Source: an uncultured Oceanospirillaceae bacterium (GTDB lineage Bacteria > Pseudomonadota > Gammaproteobacteria > Pseudomonadales > Balneatricaceae). From it: a stretch of DNA of 55,275 bases. How positions within the stretch are numbered: the stretch's first letter is position 1; each line of letters starts with the position of its first letter. Under the pieces are notes generated by a model. It searched no databases. It had not been told where the DNA came from and worked only from the letters and a program-made list of their open reading frames with translations. The translations under genes and the position numbers were made by a program. Below are positions 21,050 through 32,248 of the stretch, one piece after another. Location of the stretch: assembly GCA_937136055.1 (NCBI GenBank), contig CAKZOD010000009.1, positions 1 through 55,275 on the forward strand, written 5' to 3'.

Positions 21050-21071
21050 AAATGGGCCTCTGGGCCCATTT
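21050..21071 (-). terminator. intrinsic terminator upstream of rimP (second of two)
   Basis: On the minus strand AATGGGCC/GGCCCATT pair around a 4-nt loop and end in six Ts (21047-21052). It would stop transcripts coming from the tRNA genes before rimP. Confidence 0.85.
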
Positions 21072-21128
21072 CTTAATCAGAGATATAACGACGCTTTCGC
21101 GCAATTATTTCCCTCTAATCACGAAAAA

Positions 21129-21144
21129 GCCCCTAAAAAGGGGC
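21129..21144 (-). terminator. intrinsic terminator after the tRNA genes (first of two)
   Basis: GCCCCT/AGGGGC with a 4-nt loop, followed on the minus strand by five Ts (21124-21128). It lies 115 bp downstream of the fMet tRNA gene. Two terminators in tandem separate the tRNA unit from the rimP operon. Confidence 0.85.
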
Positions 21145-21259
21145 CTATTCACGGGCGATTAATGAGTAACTACTCAATAACCCCTTAATTCTTTTAGATC
21201 TACATATCAGTTCGATATTCTATAAATCTTATCAAGTTTCAATAATAACATTATTGAAG

Positions 21260-21336
<77 letters not shown>

Positions 21337-21455
21337 TCAACACTAAGTATTTGTAATACTTAGAACCTTTATTCGGTGCGAATTATATAGCCTGCATTAA
21401 TGAAAAACAAGCTAATTATCTCCTCACCTTACTTCTCCCAATTCCATACAAAGTA

Positions 21456-21542
21456 TGGTGCCCAGAGCCGGACTCGAACCGGCACGACCGTACGGTCACT
21501 ACCCCCTCAAGGTAGCGTGTCTACCAATTTCACCACCTGGGC
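21456..21542 (-). tRNA. tRNA-Leu (GAG)
   Basis: An 87-nt class II tRNA with encoded CCA. The anticodon stem-loop is CTACC-TTGAGGG-GGTAG, so the anticodon is GAG, reading CUC/CUU. The long variable arm (TGACCGTACGGTC) is as expected for Leu. It lies 12 bp after secG on the same strand, the same arrangement as secG-leuU in E. coli, and is probably processed from the secG transcript. Confidence 0.98.
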
Positions 21543-21554
21543 TAAACTTAAAAC

Positions 21555-21914
21555 TTAATTTGAACTCGGAATATCTGAATCTTTTGTAACTGGCTGCACT
21601 TCATTCAAATCCGGCAATGCAGTTTCAACAGCTTGTTGAACTTGCGGATCACTTAATATGCCCGGCTGAGAAACATAACCAGCTTGCTGCTTTGCAAAGT
21701 ACGCAAGCGCAAAGCTTGTGATAAACAGAGCTGTAGCCAATATCGCTGTTGCACGAGACAGAAAGTTGCCTGCGCCTTGACTTCCAAACACTGTTTGCGA
21801 AGCGCCAGCACCAAAAGATGCACCAGCTTCTGCGCCCTTTCCCTGTTGCAACATAACTAGCGCAATGATTGCCGCAGCTAATAATACATGAACAGCAAGT
21901 ACGATGTTTTCCAC
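21555..21914 (-). CDS. secG: Sec translocon subunit SecG
   Basis: SecG is the small SecYEG subunit that assists preprotein translocation. The 119 residues have two membrane helices (about 3-22 and 52-72) around the conserved cytoplasmic loop [16 protein letters not shown]...[14 protein letters not shown]. The C-terminal tail is Pro/Gln/Asp-rich and variable. The start is GTG 21914. It follows tpiA by 16 bp and precedes tRNA-Leu. Confidence 0.96.
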   Translation of the reverse strand: MENIVLAVHVLLAAAIIALVMLQQGKGAEAGASFGAGASQTVFGSQGAGNFLSRATAILATALFITSFALAYFAKQQAGYVSQPGILSDPQVQQAVETALPDLNEVQPVTKDSDIPSSN

Positions 21915-21930
21915 TTTTACTACCGCCTAA

Positions 21931-22683
21931 TTACTTATTTGCAGCTGCGCTACAAATTATTTTGAAATCGTCTGCTTTCAAAGAAGCACCACCGACTAAT
22001 CCACCATCAATGTCCTGCTGAGAAAACAACTCTTCAGCAGTTGAAGCATTGACACTTCCGCCGTATAAGATTCTTACTTTTTCAGCAGCTTCTGCGCTTA
22101 TTTCATCTGCTAACACTTGACGAATATAGGCATGAACTTCTTGCGCCTGCTCAGGAGACGCTGTCTCTCCTGTGCCTATTGCCCAAATTGGCTCATAGGC
22201 GATTACTAAGTTATCAGGATCAAATGACAATCCTCTTAGCGCGCTTAACACCTGCTCTTTTACGACAGCAAATGCTTGACCGTTTTTCCGTTGTTCTAAG
22301 GACTCACCCACACATAGAATGGGGTTAACACCACCAGCAAATGCTGCAGCAACTTTTTTGGCAACAAACTCAACATTATCACCAAACATTTCACGTCGCT
22401 CAGAATGTCCTATCAATACATACTTGCAACCTAAATCTTGCAACATTGCTACTGATATTTCGCCAGTAAATGCACCAGCTTGTGCATCGTGTAAATTTTG
22501 CGCTGCACAGCTAATATTTTCAGCATCAGCGAGAACCTGCGAAATATAAAGCGCCGGAGGACTAACAACCACCTCTACATTTGAGAGATCTTGTACATGG
22601 GAATCTAATTGGCCGATTAACTCTTTAGCAAAAAGAGACGAGCCATTCATTTTCCAGTTTCCAGCAACAATTGGTTTACGCAT
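21931..22683 (-). CDS. tpiA: triosephosphate isomerase
   Basis: Interconverts dihydroxyacetone phosphate and glyceraldehyde 3-phosphate. The 250-residue TIM barrel has the N-terminal AGNWKMNG (catalytic Lys), IGHSERRE (catalytic His), AYEPIWAIGTG (catalytic Glu) and the phosphate-binding ILYGGSVN and GGLVGGASL. ATG 22683. It sits between glmM and secG, as in Pseudomonas-type gammaproteobacteria; enterics lack it here. Confidence 0.99.
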   Translation of the reverse strand: MRKPIVAGNWKMNGSSLFAKELIGQLDSHVQDLSNVEVVVSPPALYISQVLADAENISCAAQNLHDAQAGAFTGEISVAMLQDLGCKYVLIGHSERREMFGDNVEFVAKKVAAAFAGGVNPILCVGESLEQRKNGQAFAVVKEQVLSALRGLSFDPDNLVIAYEPIWAIGTGETASPEQAQEVHAYIRQVLADEISAEAAEKVRILYGGSVNASTAEELFSQQDIDGGLVGGASLKADDFKIICSAAANK

Positions 22684-22727
22684 AGCAGTTCCTTAAAAAC
22701 GAGGCGCAAATACTAACTAATTAGCAT

Positions 22728-24074
22728 TTAACAAACAAGTAGTTCTAACTCATTTTTTACATTTTTAGCAAGTTCTTCACAGATATTAATCACCTGCTCA
22801 TATTCCTCACCCTCAACCATTACTCGAACAAGTGGCTCCGTGCCAGAAGGCCTTAGCAACACCCTTCCAGAATCTCCCAGCGCATCCTCTGCAACACTCA
22901 CCCAGTTTGCTATTTCTTTGCTCTGACTAAAATCAACTTTCTTTGCGATTCTGATATTAATCATCTTCTGAGGTAGCTTTTGCATCACCTTTTTAATATT
23001 AGCAAGATTCTTACCAGTATCCGCCATTGCCACTAAAACCTGTAGCGCCGCAATAGTGCCATCACCTGTCGATGTTAGGTGCTTACAAATAATATGCCCC
23101 GAACTTTCTCCACCTATGCACCAACCTCTTGCACTCAATCTCTCCATAACATAGCGATCACCTACATTAGCTCTTTCAAAATCAATACCCAATCGCTGGC
23201 ATGCTTTTTCAAAACCAAAGTTAGTCATCAACGTTCCAACCACTCCCTCTAATTGACCTTGTGACTTTAGATGCTCAGCAATGATCATTAATATTTCATC
23301 ACCGTCAACCTGCTCACCCTGATGATCAACCATAATGATACGGTCTCCATCACCATCAAGAGCCACACCTAAATCAGCCTGCTCTTCAATCACCCTGCTC
23401 TGCAATAAAGCAGTATCTGTAGCACCACAACCTTCGTTAATATTTACACCATCCGGCGATGAGGCTATTTCGATTACCTGGGCACCTAGCTCACTAAACA
23501 CACCTGGCGAGACATGATAAGTCGCGCCATTGGCACAATCTAAAACTATTTTAAGACCTTTTAAGCTAAACTCTGGCGGCACTGAGGCTTTACAGAACTC
23601 TATATATCGACCTGGAGCATCATCAATACGTCTAGCTTTTCCTAAATCAGCTGAGTTAACGGTTGTCATTGCCATATCCATTTGCGCTTCTATGGCATGT
23701 TCTATTTCATCCGGCAGCTTTGTTCCTTGGGCACTAAAGAACTTAATACCATTATCTGCAAAGGCATTATGAGATGCTGAAATAACAATGCCCGCATCTG
23801 CTTGAAATGTTCTAGTTAAATAAGCAATTGCAGGTGTCGGCATTGGACCTGTCAGCAAAACATTTACACCTGCTGCACTTAATCCCGCTTCAAGCGCTGA
23901 CTCAAACATATAGCCTGAAATACGCGTATCTTTACCAATTAATATCTTACTAATGCCTTCTCTTGCAAACACTTTACCGGCAGCCCAACCCAGCTTAAGC
24001 ATGAAATCAGGTGTGATCGGATGCTGCCCTACTTCACCTCTAATACCATCCGTTCCAAAGTATTTCTTACTCAT
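22728..24074 (-). CDS. glmM: phosphoglucosamine mutase
   Basis: Converts glucosamine 6-phosphate to glucosamine 1-phosphate for UDP-GlcNAc and hence peptidoglycan and LPS. The 448 residues show the N-terminal [12 protein letters not shown], the phosphoserine loop [11 protein letters not shown], the metal loop DGDGDR, the sugar loop GGESSGH and the phosphate-binding [16 protein letters not shown] 24074 is preceded by AAAGGGAGTG. The start overlaps the folP stop (ATGA arrangement), so the two are translationally coupled. Confidence 0.98.
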   Translation of the reverse strand: MSKKYFGTDGIRGEVGQHPITPDFMLKLGWAAGKVFAREGISKILIGKDTRISGYMFESALEAGLSAAGVNVLLTGPMPTPAIAYLTRTFQADAGIVISASHNAFADNGIKFFSAQGTKLPDEIEHAIEAQMDMAMTTVNSADLGKARRIDDAPGRYIEFCKASVPPEFSLKGLKIVLDCANGATYHVSPGVFSELGAQVIEIASSPDGVNINEGCGATDTALLQSRVIEEQADLGVALDGDGDRIIMVDHQGEQVDGDEILMIIAEHLKSQGQLEGVVGTLMTNFGFEKACQRLGIDFERANVGDRYVMERLSARGWCIGGESSGHIICKHLTSTGDGTIAALQVLVAMADTGKNLANIKKVMQKLPQKMINIRIAKKVDFSQSKEIANWVSVAEDALGDSGRVLLRPSGTEPLVRVMVEGEEYEQVINICEELAKNVKNELELLVC

Positions 24075-24925
24075 TTATTCACTCCCTTTTTTAAAGCTTC
24101 TACCACGTTCACAACATCCGCAGTTTCTTTAACATCATGTACTCTGACAATAGACGCACCTTGCATCACTGCAAATGCAGTAGTGGCTAGCCCACCAGCT
24201 AAACGCTCATCAACTTCACGACCTAATAATTGTGCAAACATACTCTTTCGAGAAACACCTAACAAATAAAGATACCCTGTTTCAATAAACGCCTTTGCAT
24301 TAGCTATCAATGCCAGGTTTTGCTCCAGCGTTTTACCAAAGCCTATCCCCGGATCCAAGATTATATTATCTTTATTTATCCCTGCATCACTGCATACAGC
24401 AGCTCGCTCTAGCAAATAGCCTTTAACCTGCTCCACAACATCATCATATTGCGGATTATTTTGCATTGTTTTCGGCGTCCCCTGCATATGCATCAAGCAT
24501 ACTGGCAATCCTGAGTTAGCCGCTGCAACTAAAGCGCCTGGTCGCTCTAGCGCTCTTACATCATTAATAAGCCCAGCACCGCTTCTTGATGCTTCTATCA
24601 TTAATTGAGCATTACTGGTATCAATAGAGACAACCACATCTAGATTATTTGATAACACTTCTAGGGCTGGCAACACTCTATCCATCTCTTCCTGTATCGA
24701 TACTTCTGCTGCATTAGGACGTGTTGACTCGCCTCCTATATCCAATATAGTTGCGCCGTTTTCTACCATTTGCTCTGCTTTACGCAACAGCTCAGACATG
24801 TCTACCCTGTCATTGGCAAACAACTTCCCTCCATCAGAAAAAGAATCAGGGGTTACATTTAATATACCCATCACCTGAGTACTTTTTAAATCGAGCCTGC
24901 GTGCTCCACACTGAAGGTAAGCCAT
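24071..24925 (-). CDS. folP: dihydropteroate synthase
   Basis: Condenses p-aminobenzoate with hydroxymethyl-dihydropterin diphosphate in folate synthesis; it is the sulfonamide target. The 284-residue form starting at ATG 24925 ([13 protein letters not shown]) fits the family. The open frame runs 25 codons further but crosses the ftsH terminator. Signatures are [15 protein letters not shown] and [11 protein letters not shown] near the N-terminus and [12 protein letters not shown] later. The last bases overlap glmM. The terminator upstream implies its own promoter or partial readthrough from ftsH. Confidence 0.97.
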   Translation of the reverse strand: MAYLQCGARRLDLKSTQVMGILNVTPDSFSDGGKLFANDRVDMSELLRKAEQMVENGATILDIGGESTRPNAAEVSIQEEMDRVLPALEVLSNNLDVVVSIDTSNAQLMIEASRSGAGLINDVRALERPGALVAAANSGLPVCLMHMQGTPKTMQNNPQYDDVVEQVKGYLLERAAVCSDAGINKDNIILDPGIGFGKTLEQNLALIANAKAFIETGYLYLLGVSRKSMFAQLLGREVDERLAGGLATTAFAVMQGASIVRVHDVKETADVVNVVEALKKGVNK

Positions 24926-24984
24926 TATTTTCTTTACTCTTTCTTTTAAAACTATTTTACTGACAAATACTTTTAGCCAAAAAA

Positions 24985-25012
24985 AACCAGTGTAGAGCAC
25001 TCCACACTGGTT
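24985..25012 (-). terminator. intrinsic terminator after ftsH
   Basis: On the minus strand AACCAGTGT and ACACTGGTT form a 9-bp stem with a 10-nt loop, followed directly by a run of eight Ts (24979-24986). It lies 20 bp after the ftsH stop and 60 bp before the folP start. Confidence 0.9.
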
Positions 25013-25033
25013 TCTATAATACCGCTTTAAATA

Positions 25034-27079
25034 TTAGACATTCTTAGATGGATCTTCTGACTCACCTGCACCTGGCTTTTTATCTTCTGCTTGCTGGTCT
25101 TTCATTTCCTGATCAGAAACATCTTCACCTGTGCTTTCGCTGTTATCGATATCTTCAGCAACATCTTCTGCTGACTCTTCTGCATCACGCTTAGCGTTGA
25201 TCGATGTTACATTACTTGCAACTTCCGCCTCAGGCTTTTCAGATGTATCTACACCCCAGTCAACAGGATCACTAACGGGCTTTCTATCCATTAACTCGTC
25301 AATTTGCTCAGAGCTTATAGTCTCGTACTTCATTAAAGCTTGCGTCATGCTTTCTAAAATATCGCGATTATCTTCTAATATCTTAGTCGCGCGCTGGTAA
25401 GACTCATCAATAATGCGACGTACTTCATCATCAATTTGCTGCAATGTGCTCGGCGACATTGGCTTAGCGCCTTGACCGTAGCCTCCACCAAACGGGCCCG
25501 CCTCATCTTCATCATAAAGAATCGGCCCCATTGCATCAGATAACCCCCAACGACTAACCATGTTACGTGCCATGCTTGTTGCACGCTGTATATCGTTAGA
25601 AGCACCCGTTGTTACGCCATCTTTACCCAAAGTCATCTCTTCTGCAATTCGACCACCGTAAAGTGAGCAAATATTAGAAAGAATCATTTCTTTAGAGTGA
25701 GAGTACTTATCTTCCATTGGCAGGAACATCGTCACACCCAAAGCACGACCACGAGGAATGATAGACACTTTATAGACAGGATCATGCCCTGGCATCATGC
25801 GACCAACAATTGCGTGACCGGACTCGTGGTATGCAGTATTTAGTCGCTCAGCTTCAGACATCACCATTGATTTACGCTCAGCGCCCATCATAATTTTATC
25901 TTTCGCTTTTTCTAATTCTTCCATCCCAACAGTACGCTTGTTATTACGCGCAGAGAAAAGAGACGCCTCATTCACCAAGTTTGCTAAATCAGCACCAGAG
26001 AACCCCGGTGTTCCACGAGCAATCAACTCAGGCTTAACATCATCACCAATTGGCACTTTACGTAAATGCACTTTTAGAATTTGCTCACGACCGCGAATGT
26101 CCGGTAAACCTACATGCACTTGTCTGTCAAAACGACCAGGACGAAGCAGCGCTGGATCTAAAACATCAGGTCGGTTAGTCGCTGCGATAACGATAATACC
26201 ATCAGTACCTTCAAAACCATCCATCTCAACAAGTAATGCGTTCAGCGTTTGCTCACGCTCATCATTACCGCCTCCCATTCCAACACCACGGTGACGACCT
26301 ACCGCATCGATCTCATCGATAAAGATAATACAAGGCGCATGCTTTTTCGCTTGATCGAACATATCACGAACACGTGATGCACCCACACCAACAAACATTT
26401 CAACAAAGTCGGAACCCGATATTGAGAAAAACGGCACCTTTGCTTCACCAGCAATCGCTTTTGCAAGCAATGTCTTACCAGTACCAGGATCACCAGACAT
26501 CAAAATACCACGTGGAATACGACCACCTAGCTTTTGAAACTTACCCGGATCGCGCAAATACTCAACTAATTCAGCAACCTCTTCTTTCGCTTCTTCAACG
26601 CCTGCCACATCGGCAAATGTCGTTTTTATCTGATCTTCACCCATCATTCTGGCTTTCGATTTACCGAAAGACATTGGACCACCTTTACCGCCACCGCCTT
26701 GCATCTGGCGCATAAAGAACATGAAAATAGCAACGATAATCAATATCGGGAACGCTGCTACTAGCAGCTGAGTCCAGACACTTTGCTGCTCAGGTCTTTT
26801 ACCTTCGATTACCACTTTATTGGCAATTAAATCATCGACAAGTTTTGGATCTTGTAGTGCAGGGCGAACTGTTTCAAAGCGCTCACCGTTTCTTCGCACT
26901 CCCTGAATGGTATAACCGTCAATTACAACTTTAGCCACTCGACCATCTTGCACTTCAGTTACAAACTCGGAGTAATTTAAACCATTGGATTCTGCTTCAT
27001 TATTAAAGTTATTAAATACCGTCAGCAAAACTGCAGCAATTACTAACCAAAGAACCAGATTCTTTGCCATTTCGTTCAA
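25034..27079 (-). CDS. ftsH: ATP-dependent zinc metalloprotease FtsH
   Basis: A membrane-bound AAA+ protease that degrades misfolded membrane proteins, LpxC and sigma-32 in relatives. The 681 residues include two N-terminal membrane helices (about 7-25 and 107-127) around a periplasmic domain. The AAA+ core has Walker A GDPGTGKT, Walker [12 protein letters not shown] and the SRH. The zinc motif is HESGH. The C-terminal tail is acidic. The frame starts at TTG 27079 (MNEMAKN), which has AGGA at 7 nt. The ATG at 27070 has a poor site, and Pseudomonas homologues also begin MN(D/E)MAKN, so I keep the TTG. It is downstream of rlmE by 84 bp. Confidence 0.97.
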   Translation of the reverse strand: MNEMAKNLVLWLVIAAVLLTVFNNFNNEAESNGLNYSEFVTEVQDGRVAKVVIDGYTIQGVRRNGERFETVRPALQDPKLVDDLIANKVVIEGKRPEQQSVWTQLLVAAFPILIIVAIFMFFMRQMQGGGGKGGPMSFGKSKARMMGEDQIKTTFADVAGVEEAKEEVAELVEYLRDPGKFQKLGGRIPRGILMSGDPGTGKTLLAKAIAGEAKVPFFSISGSDFVEMFVGVGASRVRDMFDQAKKHAPCIIFIDEIDAVGRHRGVGMGGGNDEREQTLNALLVEMDGFEGTDGIIVIAATNRPDVLDPALLRPGRFDRQVHVGLPDIRGREQILKVHLRKVPIGDDVKPELIARGTPGFSGADLANLVNEASLFSARNNKRTVGMEELEKAKDKIMMGAERKSMVMSEAERLNTAYHESGHAIVGRMMPGHDPVYKVSIIPRGRALGVTMFLPMEDKYSHSKEMILSNICSLYGGRIAEEMTLGKDGVTTGASNDIQRATSMARNMVSRWGLSDAMGPILYDEDEAGPFGGGYGQGAKPMSPSTLQQIDDEVRRIIDESYQRATKILEDNRDILESMTQALMKYETISSEQIDELMDRKPVSDPVDWGVDTSEKPEAEVASNVTSINAKRDAEESAEDVAEDIDNSESTGEDVSDQEMKDQQAEDKKPGAGESEDPSKNV

Positions 27080-27163
27080 GAGATAATCCTCTATACATTC
27101 AAAACATTGTTAAGTTAGAGTAATTCAATACTCCACGTTTCAGCGGTCTATTATAACAACCAT

Positions 27164-27787
27164 TTACTGGCCTTTAAAACCTCGACCTAGCACATAAACT
27201 TCTCTAGAGCGTGCTCTTGAAGAATCGGGCTTGCGCGTCACAACTTTATCAAAACTGGTGCGCACATCTTTTATGTACTCATCAAACCCTTCGCCCTGGA
27301 ATACTTTGGCAACAAATACGCCTTTTGGTTTCAAAACTTGTCGCGCCATATCCAACGCTAATTCAACTAGGTACATAGACGCTGGCTGATCGGCACTATC
27401 ATTACCACTCATATTGGGGGCCATATCTGAAATTACAAGGTCTGCTTGCGCCCCACCCATCACATTTAGTATTTCATTCAACACAGACTCTTCAGTAAAG
27501 TCCCCTTGGATAAACTCAACACCTGCCATTGAGTCCATCGGCAATATATCTGAAGATATAACTCGCCCTTTATCACCCACTAACTGAGCGGCAACTTGTG
27601 ACCAACCACCGGGGGCGGCACCTAAATCTACAACCGTCATACCTTTACGAAACAGCTTATCTTTTTCTTGCAGCTCTAATAGCTTGAAACTTGCACGAGA
27701 ACGATAGCCTTGCTCTTTTGCCATCTTTACATATACATCTGTCGCATGTTCTTGCAACCAGCGTCCGCTACTTTTTGATTTAGCCAA
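27164..27787 (-). CDS. rlmE: 23S rRNA (uridine-2'-O-)-methyltransferase RlmE
   Basis: Methylates U2552 in the 23S rRNA A-loop using S-adenosylmethionine (also called RrmJ/FtsJ). The 207 residues show the SAM motif [13 protein letters not shown], the catalytic Asp in [10 protein letters not shown] and the Lys in [10 protein letters not shown]. The first codon is TTG 27787, with GAGAG 6-7 nt upstream. It is paired with ftsH as in E. coli and divergent from yhbY, with a 228-bp promoter region between. Confidence 0.97.
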   Translation of the reverse strand: MAKSKSSGRWLQEHATDVYVKMAKEQGYRSRASFKLLELQEKDKLFRKGMTVVDLGAAPGGWSQVAAQLVGDKGRVISSDILPMDSMAGVEFIQGDFTEESVLNEILNVMGGAQADLVISDMAPNMSGNDSADQPASMYLVELALDMARQVLKPKGVFVAKVFQGEGFDEYIKDVRTSFDKVVTRKPDSSRARSREVYVLGRGFKGQ

Positions 27788-28015
27788 TTTTTTCTCTCAA
27801 CTTTAACTGTCTCTAACTAACAATCTGACCCAAGCATGCTATTTACACTACTTATAAGACATCATAGCTAGATATCTTACTTACTCAGATAATTTGTGCC
27901 TTGGCACGGATTACTCAATCTAAAAAAAATGCTAGAATAAGTAAATCATTTAATTCAGCTCTACGATCGATCATTTCGACAGAACAAGAGCCCCTAAGCA
28001 AGGTATATTTACAAC

Positions 28016-28333
28016 ATGAGTATCACTCAAGAGCAAAAAAAACATTTCCGCACTTTAGGCCATAAGCTTAACCCGCTTGTGACTGTAGCAGGCAAAGGCC
28101 TAACGGAAAATTTGCAATTAGAGGTTGACCGTGCACTTGAAGATCACGAACTGATCAAAGTTAAATTTTCAATTTCTGATCGCGAACTTAAAAAACAAAT
28201 GATTCGCGAACTTTGTAACGTTGTTGAAGCTCAGATTATCCAGGAAATTGGCCACGTTGTACTTATCTACCGTCCAGCGCTAGAAGCCAATCCAAAATTA
28301 TCTAACATTCTACGCGCTTCAGGTCAGCAGTAA
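28016..28333 (+). CDS. yhbY: YhbY-family CRS1/YhbY RNA-binding protein
   Basis: A 105-residue CRM-domain protein associated with pre-50S subunits. The core LGHKLNPLVTVAGKGLTENL is followed by the helix LEDHELIKVKF and the end LIYRP. ATG 28016 after CAAGG. It is the only plus-strand gene in the block, divergent from rlmE and convergent with greA, the usual gammaproteobacterial arrangement. Confidence 0.95.
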   Translation: MSITQEQKKHFRTLGHKLNPLVTVAGKGLTENLQLEVDRALEDHELIKVKFSISDRELKKQMIRELCNVVEAQIIQEIGHVVLIYRPALEANPKLSNILRASGQQ

Positions 28334-28344
28334 ACTGCTGATTT

Positions 28345-28382
28345 AATTTGCCGCTGAGTGAAAGACTAGCTCGCGGCAAATT
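28345..28382. terminator. bidirectional terminator between yhbY and greA
   Basis: AATTTGCCGC (28345-28354) and GCGGCAAATT (28373-28382) make a perfect 10-bp stem in the 66-bp gap between two convergent genes. The A/T-rich outer arms can serve as short U-tracts in either direction. Confidence 0.7.
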
Positions 28383-28399
28383 GCCATTCAAGCATATAT

Positions 28400-28876
28400 T
28401 TAAATATGCTCAACTTTATCAATTTCGAATTCAACTATTCCCTTCGGTGTTTGAATAGTCGCTATTTCACCTTCAAGCTTACCAATCAAGCCTTTTGCGA
28501 TCGGCGAGTTAAACGAAATTTTTAATTCTTTAATATCAGCTTCGTCATCCCCTACAATTTTGTAGCAAACCTCTTCATCTGTATCACAGTTAATAAGATG
28601 CACAGTAGTTCCGAAAATAACTTTCTCAGAGTAAGGAATATCTTTTACATCGATAACCTGAGCATTAGAAAGCTTACTTTCCAGCTCTTGAATACGCCCT
28701 TCTGTAAAGCTTTGCTCTTCTCTTGCCGCGTGGTATTCAGCATTTTCTTTTAAATCGCCGTGCTCACGTGCTGTAGCAATATCTTTGATAATACGCGGGC
28801 GCTTTTCCGTTTTTAAATAATCCAATTCTTTGCGAAGCGCTAGCTCCCCAGCCACGGTCATAGGTACACGACTCAT
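28400..28876 (-). CDS. greA: transcription elongation factor GreA
   Basis: GreA rescues backtracked RNA polymerase by stimulating transcript cleavage. The 158 residues form the N-terminal coiled coil with the acidic tip ([18 protein letters not shown]) and a C-terminal FKBP-like domain ([16 protein letters not shown]). ATG 28876 follows AAGGGAG. It lies downstream of carAB, as in Pseudomonas, with a terminator in between. Confidence 0.98.
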   Translation of the reverse strand: MSRVPMTVAGELALRKELDYLKTEKRPRIIKDIATAREHGDLKENAEYHAAREEQSFTEGRIQELESKLSNAQVIDVKDIPYSEKVIFGTTVHLINCDTDEEVCYKIVGDDEADIKELKISFNSPIAKGLIGKLEGEIATIQTPKGIVEFEIDKVEHI

Positions 28877-28893
28877 GTTACAACTCCCTTAAT

Positions 28894-28914
28894 AAAAAAC
28901 GGCGAGCTCTCGCC
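28894..28914 (-). terminator. intrinsic terminator between carB and greA
   Basis: On the minus strand GGCGAG-AG-CTCGCC is followed by G and six Ts. It lies just after carB and 18 bp before greA, so greA must have another promoter or depend on readthrough. A second small palindrome (CGCTTAA-AGC-TTAAGCG, 28939-28955) precedes it. Confidence 0.75.
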
Positions 28915-28965
28915 CACCGTTATATAATTTGCCTATGTCGCTTAAAGCTTAAGCGTCAATCTTGT

Positions 28966-31900
28966 TTAGTGAATATCTTGCAAGCGTCTTACTTCTTGTT
29001 CTTCACCATAAGTCAATGCCATAACAATCGCCTGAGCTCCGGCAATCGTCGTTGTATAAGGCACTTTATGCTGCAGAGAGCTACGACGAATTTCAGCTGA
29101 ATCGTTCGTCGATTGACGCCCTTGCGTAGTATTTACTACATAGCTTATTTCATCGTTCTTAATCATGTCAACAATATTCGGACGACCTTCCATCACCTTG
29201 TTTACACGTTCAACCTCAAGCCCTTGCTCAGCAAGCATTGCAGCAGTACCTTCTGTTGCACAAAGACTAAAGCCTTTTTCAACCAAAGACTTAGCAATAA
29301 CAAGCGCACCCGCTTTATCCATATCACGTACAGATACAAACGCTTTGCCCGCTTCAGGCATTGCATCGCCAGCACCGATGGTCGCTTTCATGAAAGCTTC
29401 ACCAAACGTTTCGCCGGTTCCCATTACTTCACCCGTCGATTTCATCTCTGGTGAAAGTACTGGATCAACACCCTGGAATTTATTGAACGGGAAAACCGCT
29501 TCTTTAACATGCATCAAACGAGGAATAATTTCTTTTGTAAAGCCAATTTCTTGCAATGACTGACCTAACATCACACGTGTTGCAATACTTGCCAAAGAGT
29601 GACCGATACATTTAGACACAAATGGAACCGTACGCGATGCACGAGGGTTAACCTCGATCACATAGATTTCACCATCCTGATAAGCAAGCTGTGTATTCAT
29701 TAAGCCGACAACACCTAACTCTAGTGCCATTTTCTTAACTTGATCACGCATTTTGTCTTGCACATCTGCTGGTAGATCATACGGAGGAAACGCACATGCT
29801 GAATCTCCAGAGTGAACTCCTGCTTGCTCGATATGTTGCATGATTGCACCGATGACAACTTCTTTACCATCGCACACGGCATCGATATCAACTTCGATTG
29901 CATTGTTCAGGAAGTAATCAAGCAATACAGGTGCTTCATTCGACACTTGTACCGCCTCAGTCATGTAGCGCTTAAGCTCGTCTTCTTTGAATACGATTTC
30001 CATCGCACGCCCACCCAATACATAAGATGGACGAACCACTAACGGATAACCAATTTTTGCCGCTTCAACAATCGCTGCTTCAATTGAGCGAACTGTTGCG
30101 TTTTCCGGCTGCTTCAGACCAAGACGCTGAATCATTTGCTGGAACTGTTCGCGATCTTCTGCTCTATCGATAGCTTCAGGCTCTGTACCAATAATAGGAA
30201 CACCCGCGCGCTCTAACTCAACAGCAAGCTTAAGCGGTGTTTGACCACCGTATTGAACAATCACGCCTTTAGGCTTTTCAACATCAACGATTTCTAGTAC
30301 ATCTTCAAGGGTTACTGGCTCAAAGAACAATCTATCAGATGTATCGTAATCTGTTGATACTGTCTCTGGGTTACAGTTAACCATGATGGTTTCATAACCT
30401 TGCTCACGCGCTGTTAGCGCCGCGTGTACACAGCAGTAATCAAATTCGATACCTTGACCGATACGGTTAGGACCACCGCCTAAAATCATGATTTTTTCAC
30501 GATCAGAAGAGTTCGCTTCACATTCTTCTTCATAGGTTGAATACATATACGCAGTATCTGTTGCAAACTCTGCTGCACAAGTATCAACACGCTTGTAAAC
30601 AGGGCGCACATCCATACGCTGACGCTGCTTGCGGAATGTCTTTTCAGGGACACCAAGCAAAGTCGCTAAACGCGCATCAGAGAAACCTTTACGCTTAAGA
30701 CGGAAAATTTGATCTGCAGATAAATCATGTAATGCTACTTGCGCTAATGAGGCCTCATCTTTAATTAAATCTTCAATTTGCACTAAGAACCACGGGTCAA
30801 CACCTGAGAGTTTGTACAACTCATCAACTGACATACCCATGCGCATTGCATCGCCAATATACCAAAGGCGATCTGCGCCTGGCTGCTTCATCTCACCGAC
30901 GATATCTGCGCGCGCATCTTCTTTATCGATATCAACAAACGAATCAAAGCCTGCAACGCCCACTTCCAATCCACGCATTGCTTTTTGCAAAGACTCTTGG
31001 AAAGTACGGCCAATTGCCATTACTTCACCCACAGACTTCATCTGCGTGGTTAAGCGATCATTCGCCTGCGGGAATTTCTCGAAAGTGAAACGAGGAATTT
31101 TTGTTACTACATAATCGATAGATGGCTCAAACGATGCTGGTGTTCTGCCACCAGTAATATCGTTTTGCAATTCATCCAATGTGTAACCGACTGCTAACTT
31201 AGCAGCGATTTTAGCAATAGGGAAACCTGTCGCTTTTGATGCAAGTGCTGATGAGCGCGATACACGTGGATTCATCTCAATGATAACCATACGCCCATCT
31301 TTCGGGTTTATACCAAACTGTACGTTTGAACCACCCGTCTCAACGCCTATCTCACGTAAAACAGCGAGAGATGCATCACGCATTAGCTGATATTCTTTAT
31401 CAGTTAACGTTTGCGCAGGAGCAACTGTGATTGAATCACCTGTGTGCACACCCATTGCATCAAAGTTTTCAATAGAGCAGATAATAATGCAGTTGTCTTT
31501 CTTGTCGCGAACAACTTCCATCTCGTACTCTTTCCAACCAATCAATGACTCATCGATTAGAATTTCTGTGGTTGGCGATAGATCTAAACCACGCGTACAG
31601 ATTTCAACAAACTCTTCACGGTTATACGCAATACCGCCACCTGAGCCACCCATTGTGAATGATGGACGAATAATAGCAGGGAAACCGATACTCTCAAGAA
31701 CCTCAAACGCTTCTTCCATACTGTGCGCTACATCTGCACGTGGGCACTCTAGGCCTATTTTCTTCATCGCCTGATCGAAACGACTACGGTCTTCTGCTTT
31801 ATCGATAGAATCAGCATTCGCACCGATCATTTCAACGCCAAACTTTTCTAAAACACCTTCACGCTCTAGATCTAATGCGCAGTTAAGTGCAGTTTGACCA

Positions 31901-32172
31901 CCCATTGTCGGCAAGATTGCATCAGGGCGTTCTTTTTCAATAATTTTAGCAACCGTTTTCCACTTCACCGGCTCAATATAAGTTGAGTCAGCCATACCAG
32001 GGTCGGTCATAATGGTTGCAGGGTTCGAATTGACCAAGATTACGCGGTAACCTTCTTCTCGCAACGCTTTACACGCCTGTGCACCCGAGTAGTCAAATTC
32101 GCAAGCTTGGCCGATAATAATTGGCCCCGCTCCTAAGATAAGTATGCTTTTAAATTCCGTACGTTTTGGCAT
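28966..32172 (-). CDS. carB: carbamoyl-phosphate synthase large subunit
   Basis: Makes carbamoyl phosphate from ammonia, bicarbonate and two ATP, for pyrimidine and arginine synthesis. The 1068-residue protein has two homologous ATP-grasp halves ([10 protein letters not shown] in the first, [10 protein letters not shown] in the second), and the MGS-like allosteric domain closes it ([14 protein letters not shown]). ATG 32172 ([17 protein letters not shown]) is the conserved start. The frame has a GTG four codons upstream. It pairs with carA, separated by a 12-bp perfect hairpin. Confidence 0.98.
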   Translation of the reverse strand: MPKRTEFKSILILGAGPIIIGQACEFDYSGAQACKALREEGYRVILVNSNPATIMTDPGMADSTYIEPVKWKTVAKIIEKERPDAILPTMGGQTALNCALDLEREGVLEKFGVEMIGANADSIDKAEDRSRFDQAMKKIGLECPRADVAHSMEEAFEVLESIGFPAIIRPSFTMGGSGGGIAYNREEFVEICTRGLDLSPTTEILIDESLIGWKEYEMEVVRDKKDNCIIICSIENFDAMGVHTGDSITVAPAQTLTDKEYQLMRDASLAVLREIGVETGGSNVQFGINPKDGRMVIIEMNPRVSRSSALASKATGFPIAKIAAKLAVGYTLDELQNDITGGRTPASFEPSIDYVVTKIPRFTFEKFPQANDRLTTQMKSVGEVMAIGRTFQESLQKAMRGLEVGVAGFDSFVDIDKEDARADIVGEMKQPGADRLWYIGDAMRMGMSVDELYKLSGVDPWFLVQIEDLIKDEASLAQVALHDLSADQIFRLKRKGFSDARLATLLGVPEKTFRKQRQRMDVRPVYKRVDTCAAEFATDTAYMYSTYEEECEANSSDREKIMILGGGPNRIGQGIEFDYCCVHAALTAREQGYETIMVNCNPETVSTDYDTSDRLFFEPVTLEDVLEIVDVEKPKGVIVQYGGQTPLKLAVELERAGVPIIGTEPEAIDRAEDREQFQQMIQRLGLKQPENATVRSIEAAIVEAAKIGYPLVVRPSYVLGGRAMEIVFKEDELKRYMTEAVQVSNEAPVLLDYFLNNAIEVDIDAVCDGKEVVIGAIMQHIEQAGVHSGDSACAFPPYDLPADVQDKMRDQVKKMALELGVVGLMNTQLAYQDGEIYVIEVNPRASRTVPFVSKCIGHSLASIATRVMLGQSLQEIGFTKEIIPRLMHVKEAVFPFNKFQGVDPVLSPEMKSTGEVMGTGETFGEAFMKATIGAGDAMPEAGKAFVSVRDMDKAGALVIAKSLVEKGFSLCATEGTAAMLAEQGLEVERVNKVMEGRPNIVDMIKNDEISYVVNTTQGRQSTNDSAEIRRSSLQHKVPYTTTIAGAQAIVMALTYGEEQEVRRLQDIH

Positions 32173-32203
32173 AGTAATAACCACTAAAATCTGTTGTCTG
32201 TCA

Positions 32204-32235
32204 AAAGCACATTTTCTCTTTCAAAAATGTGCTTT
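32204..32235 (-). other. perfect 12-bp hairpin between carA and carB
   Basis: AAAGCACATTTT (32204-32215) and AAAATGTGCTTT (32224-32235) form an uninterrupted stem with an 8-nt loop in the 76-bp carA-carB gap. No T-run follows on the minus strand. It may tune the CarA:CarB ratio by RNA processing or stability; this is inference. Confidence 0.6.
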
Positions 32236-32248
32236 AAGGCTCTCGCAA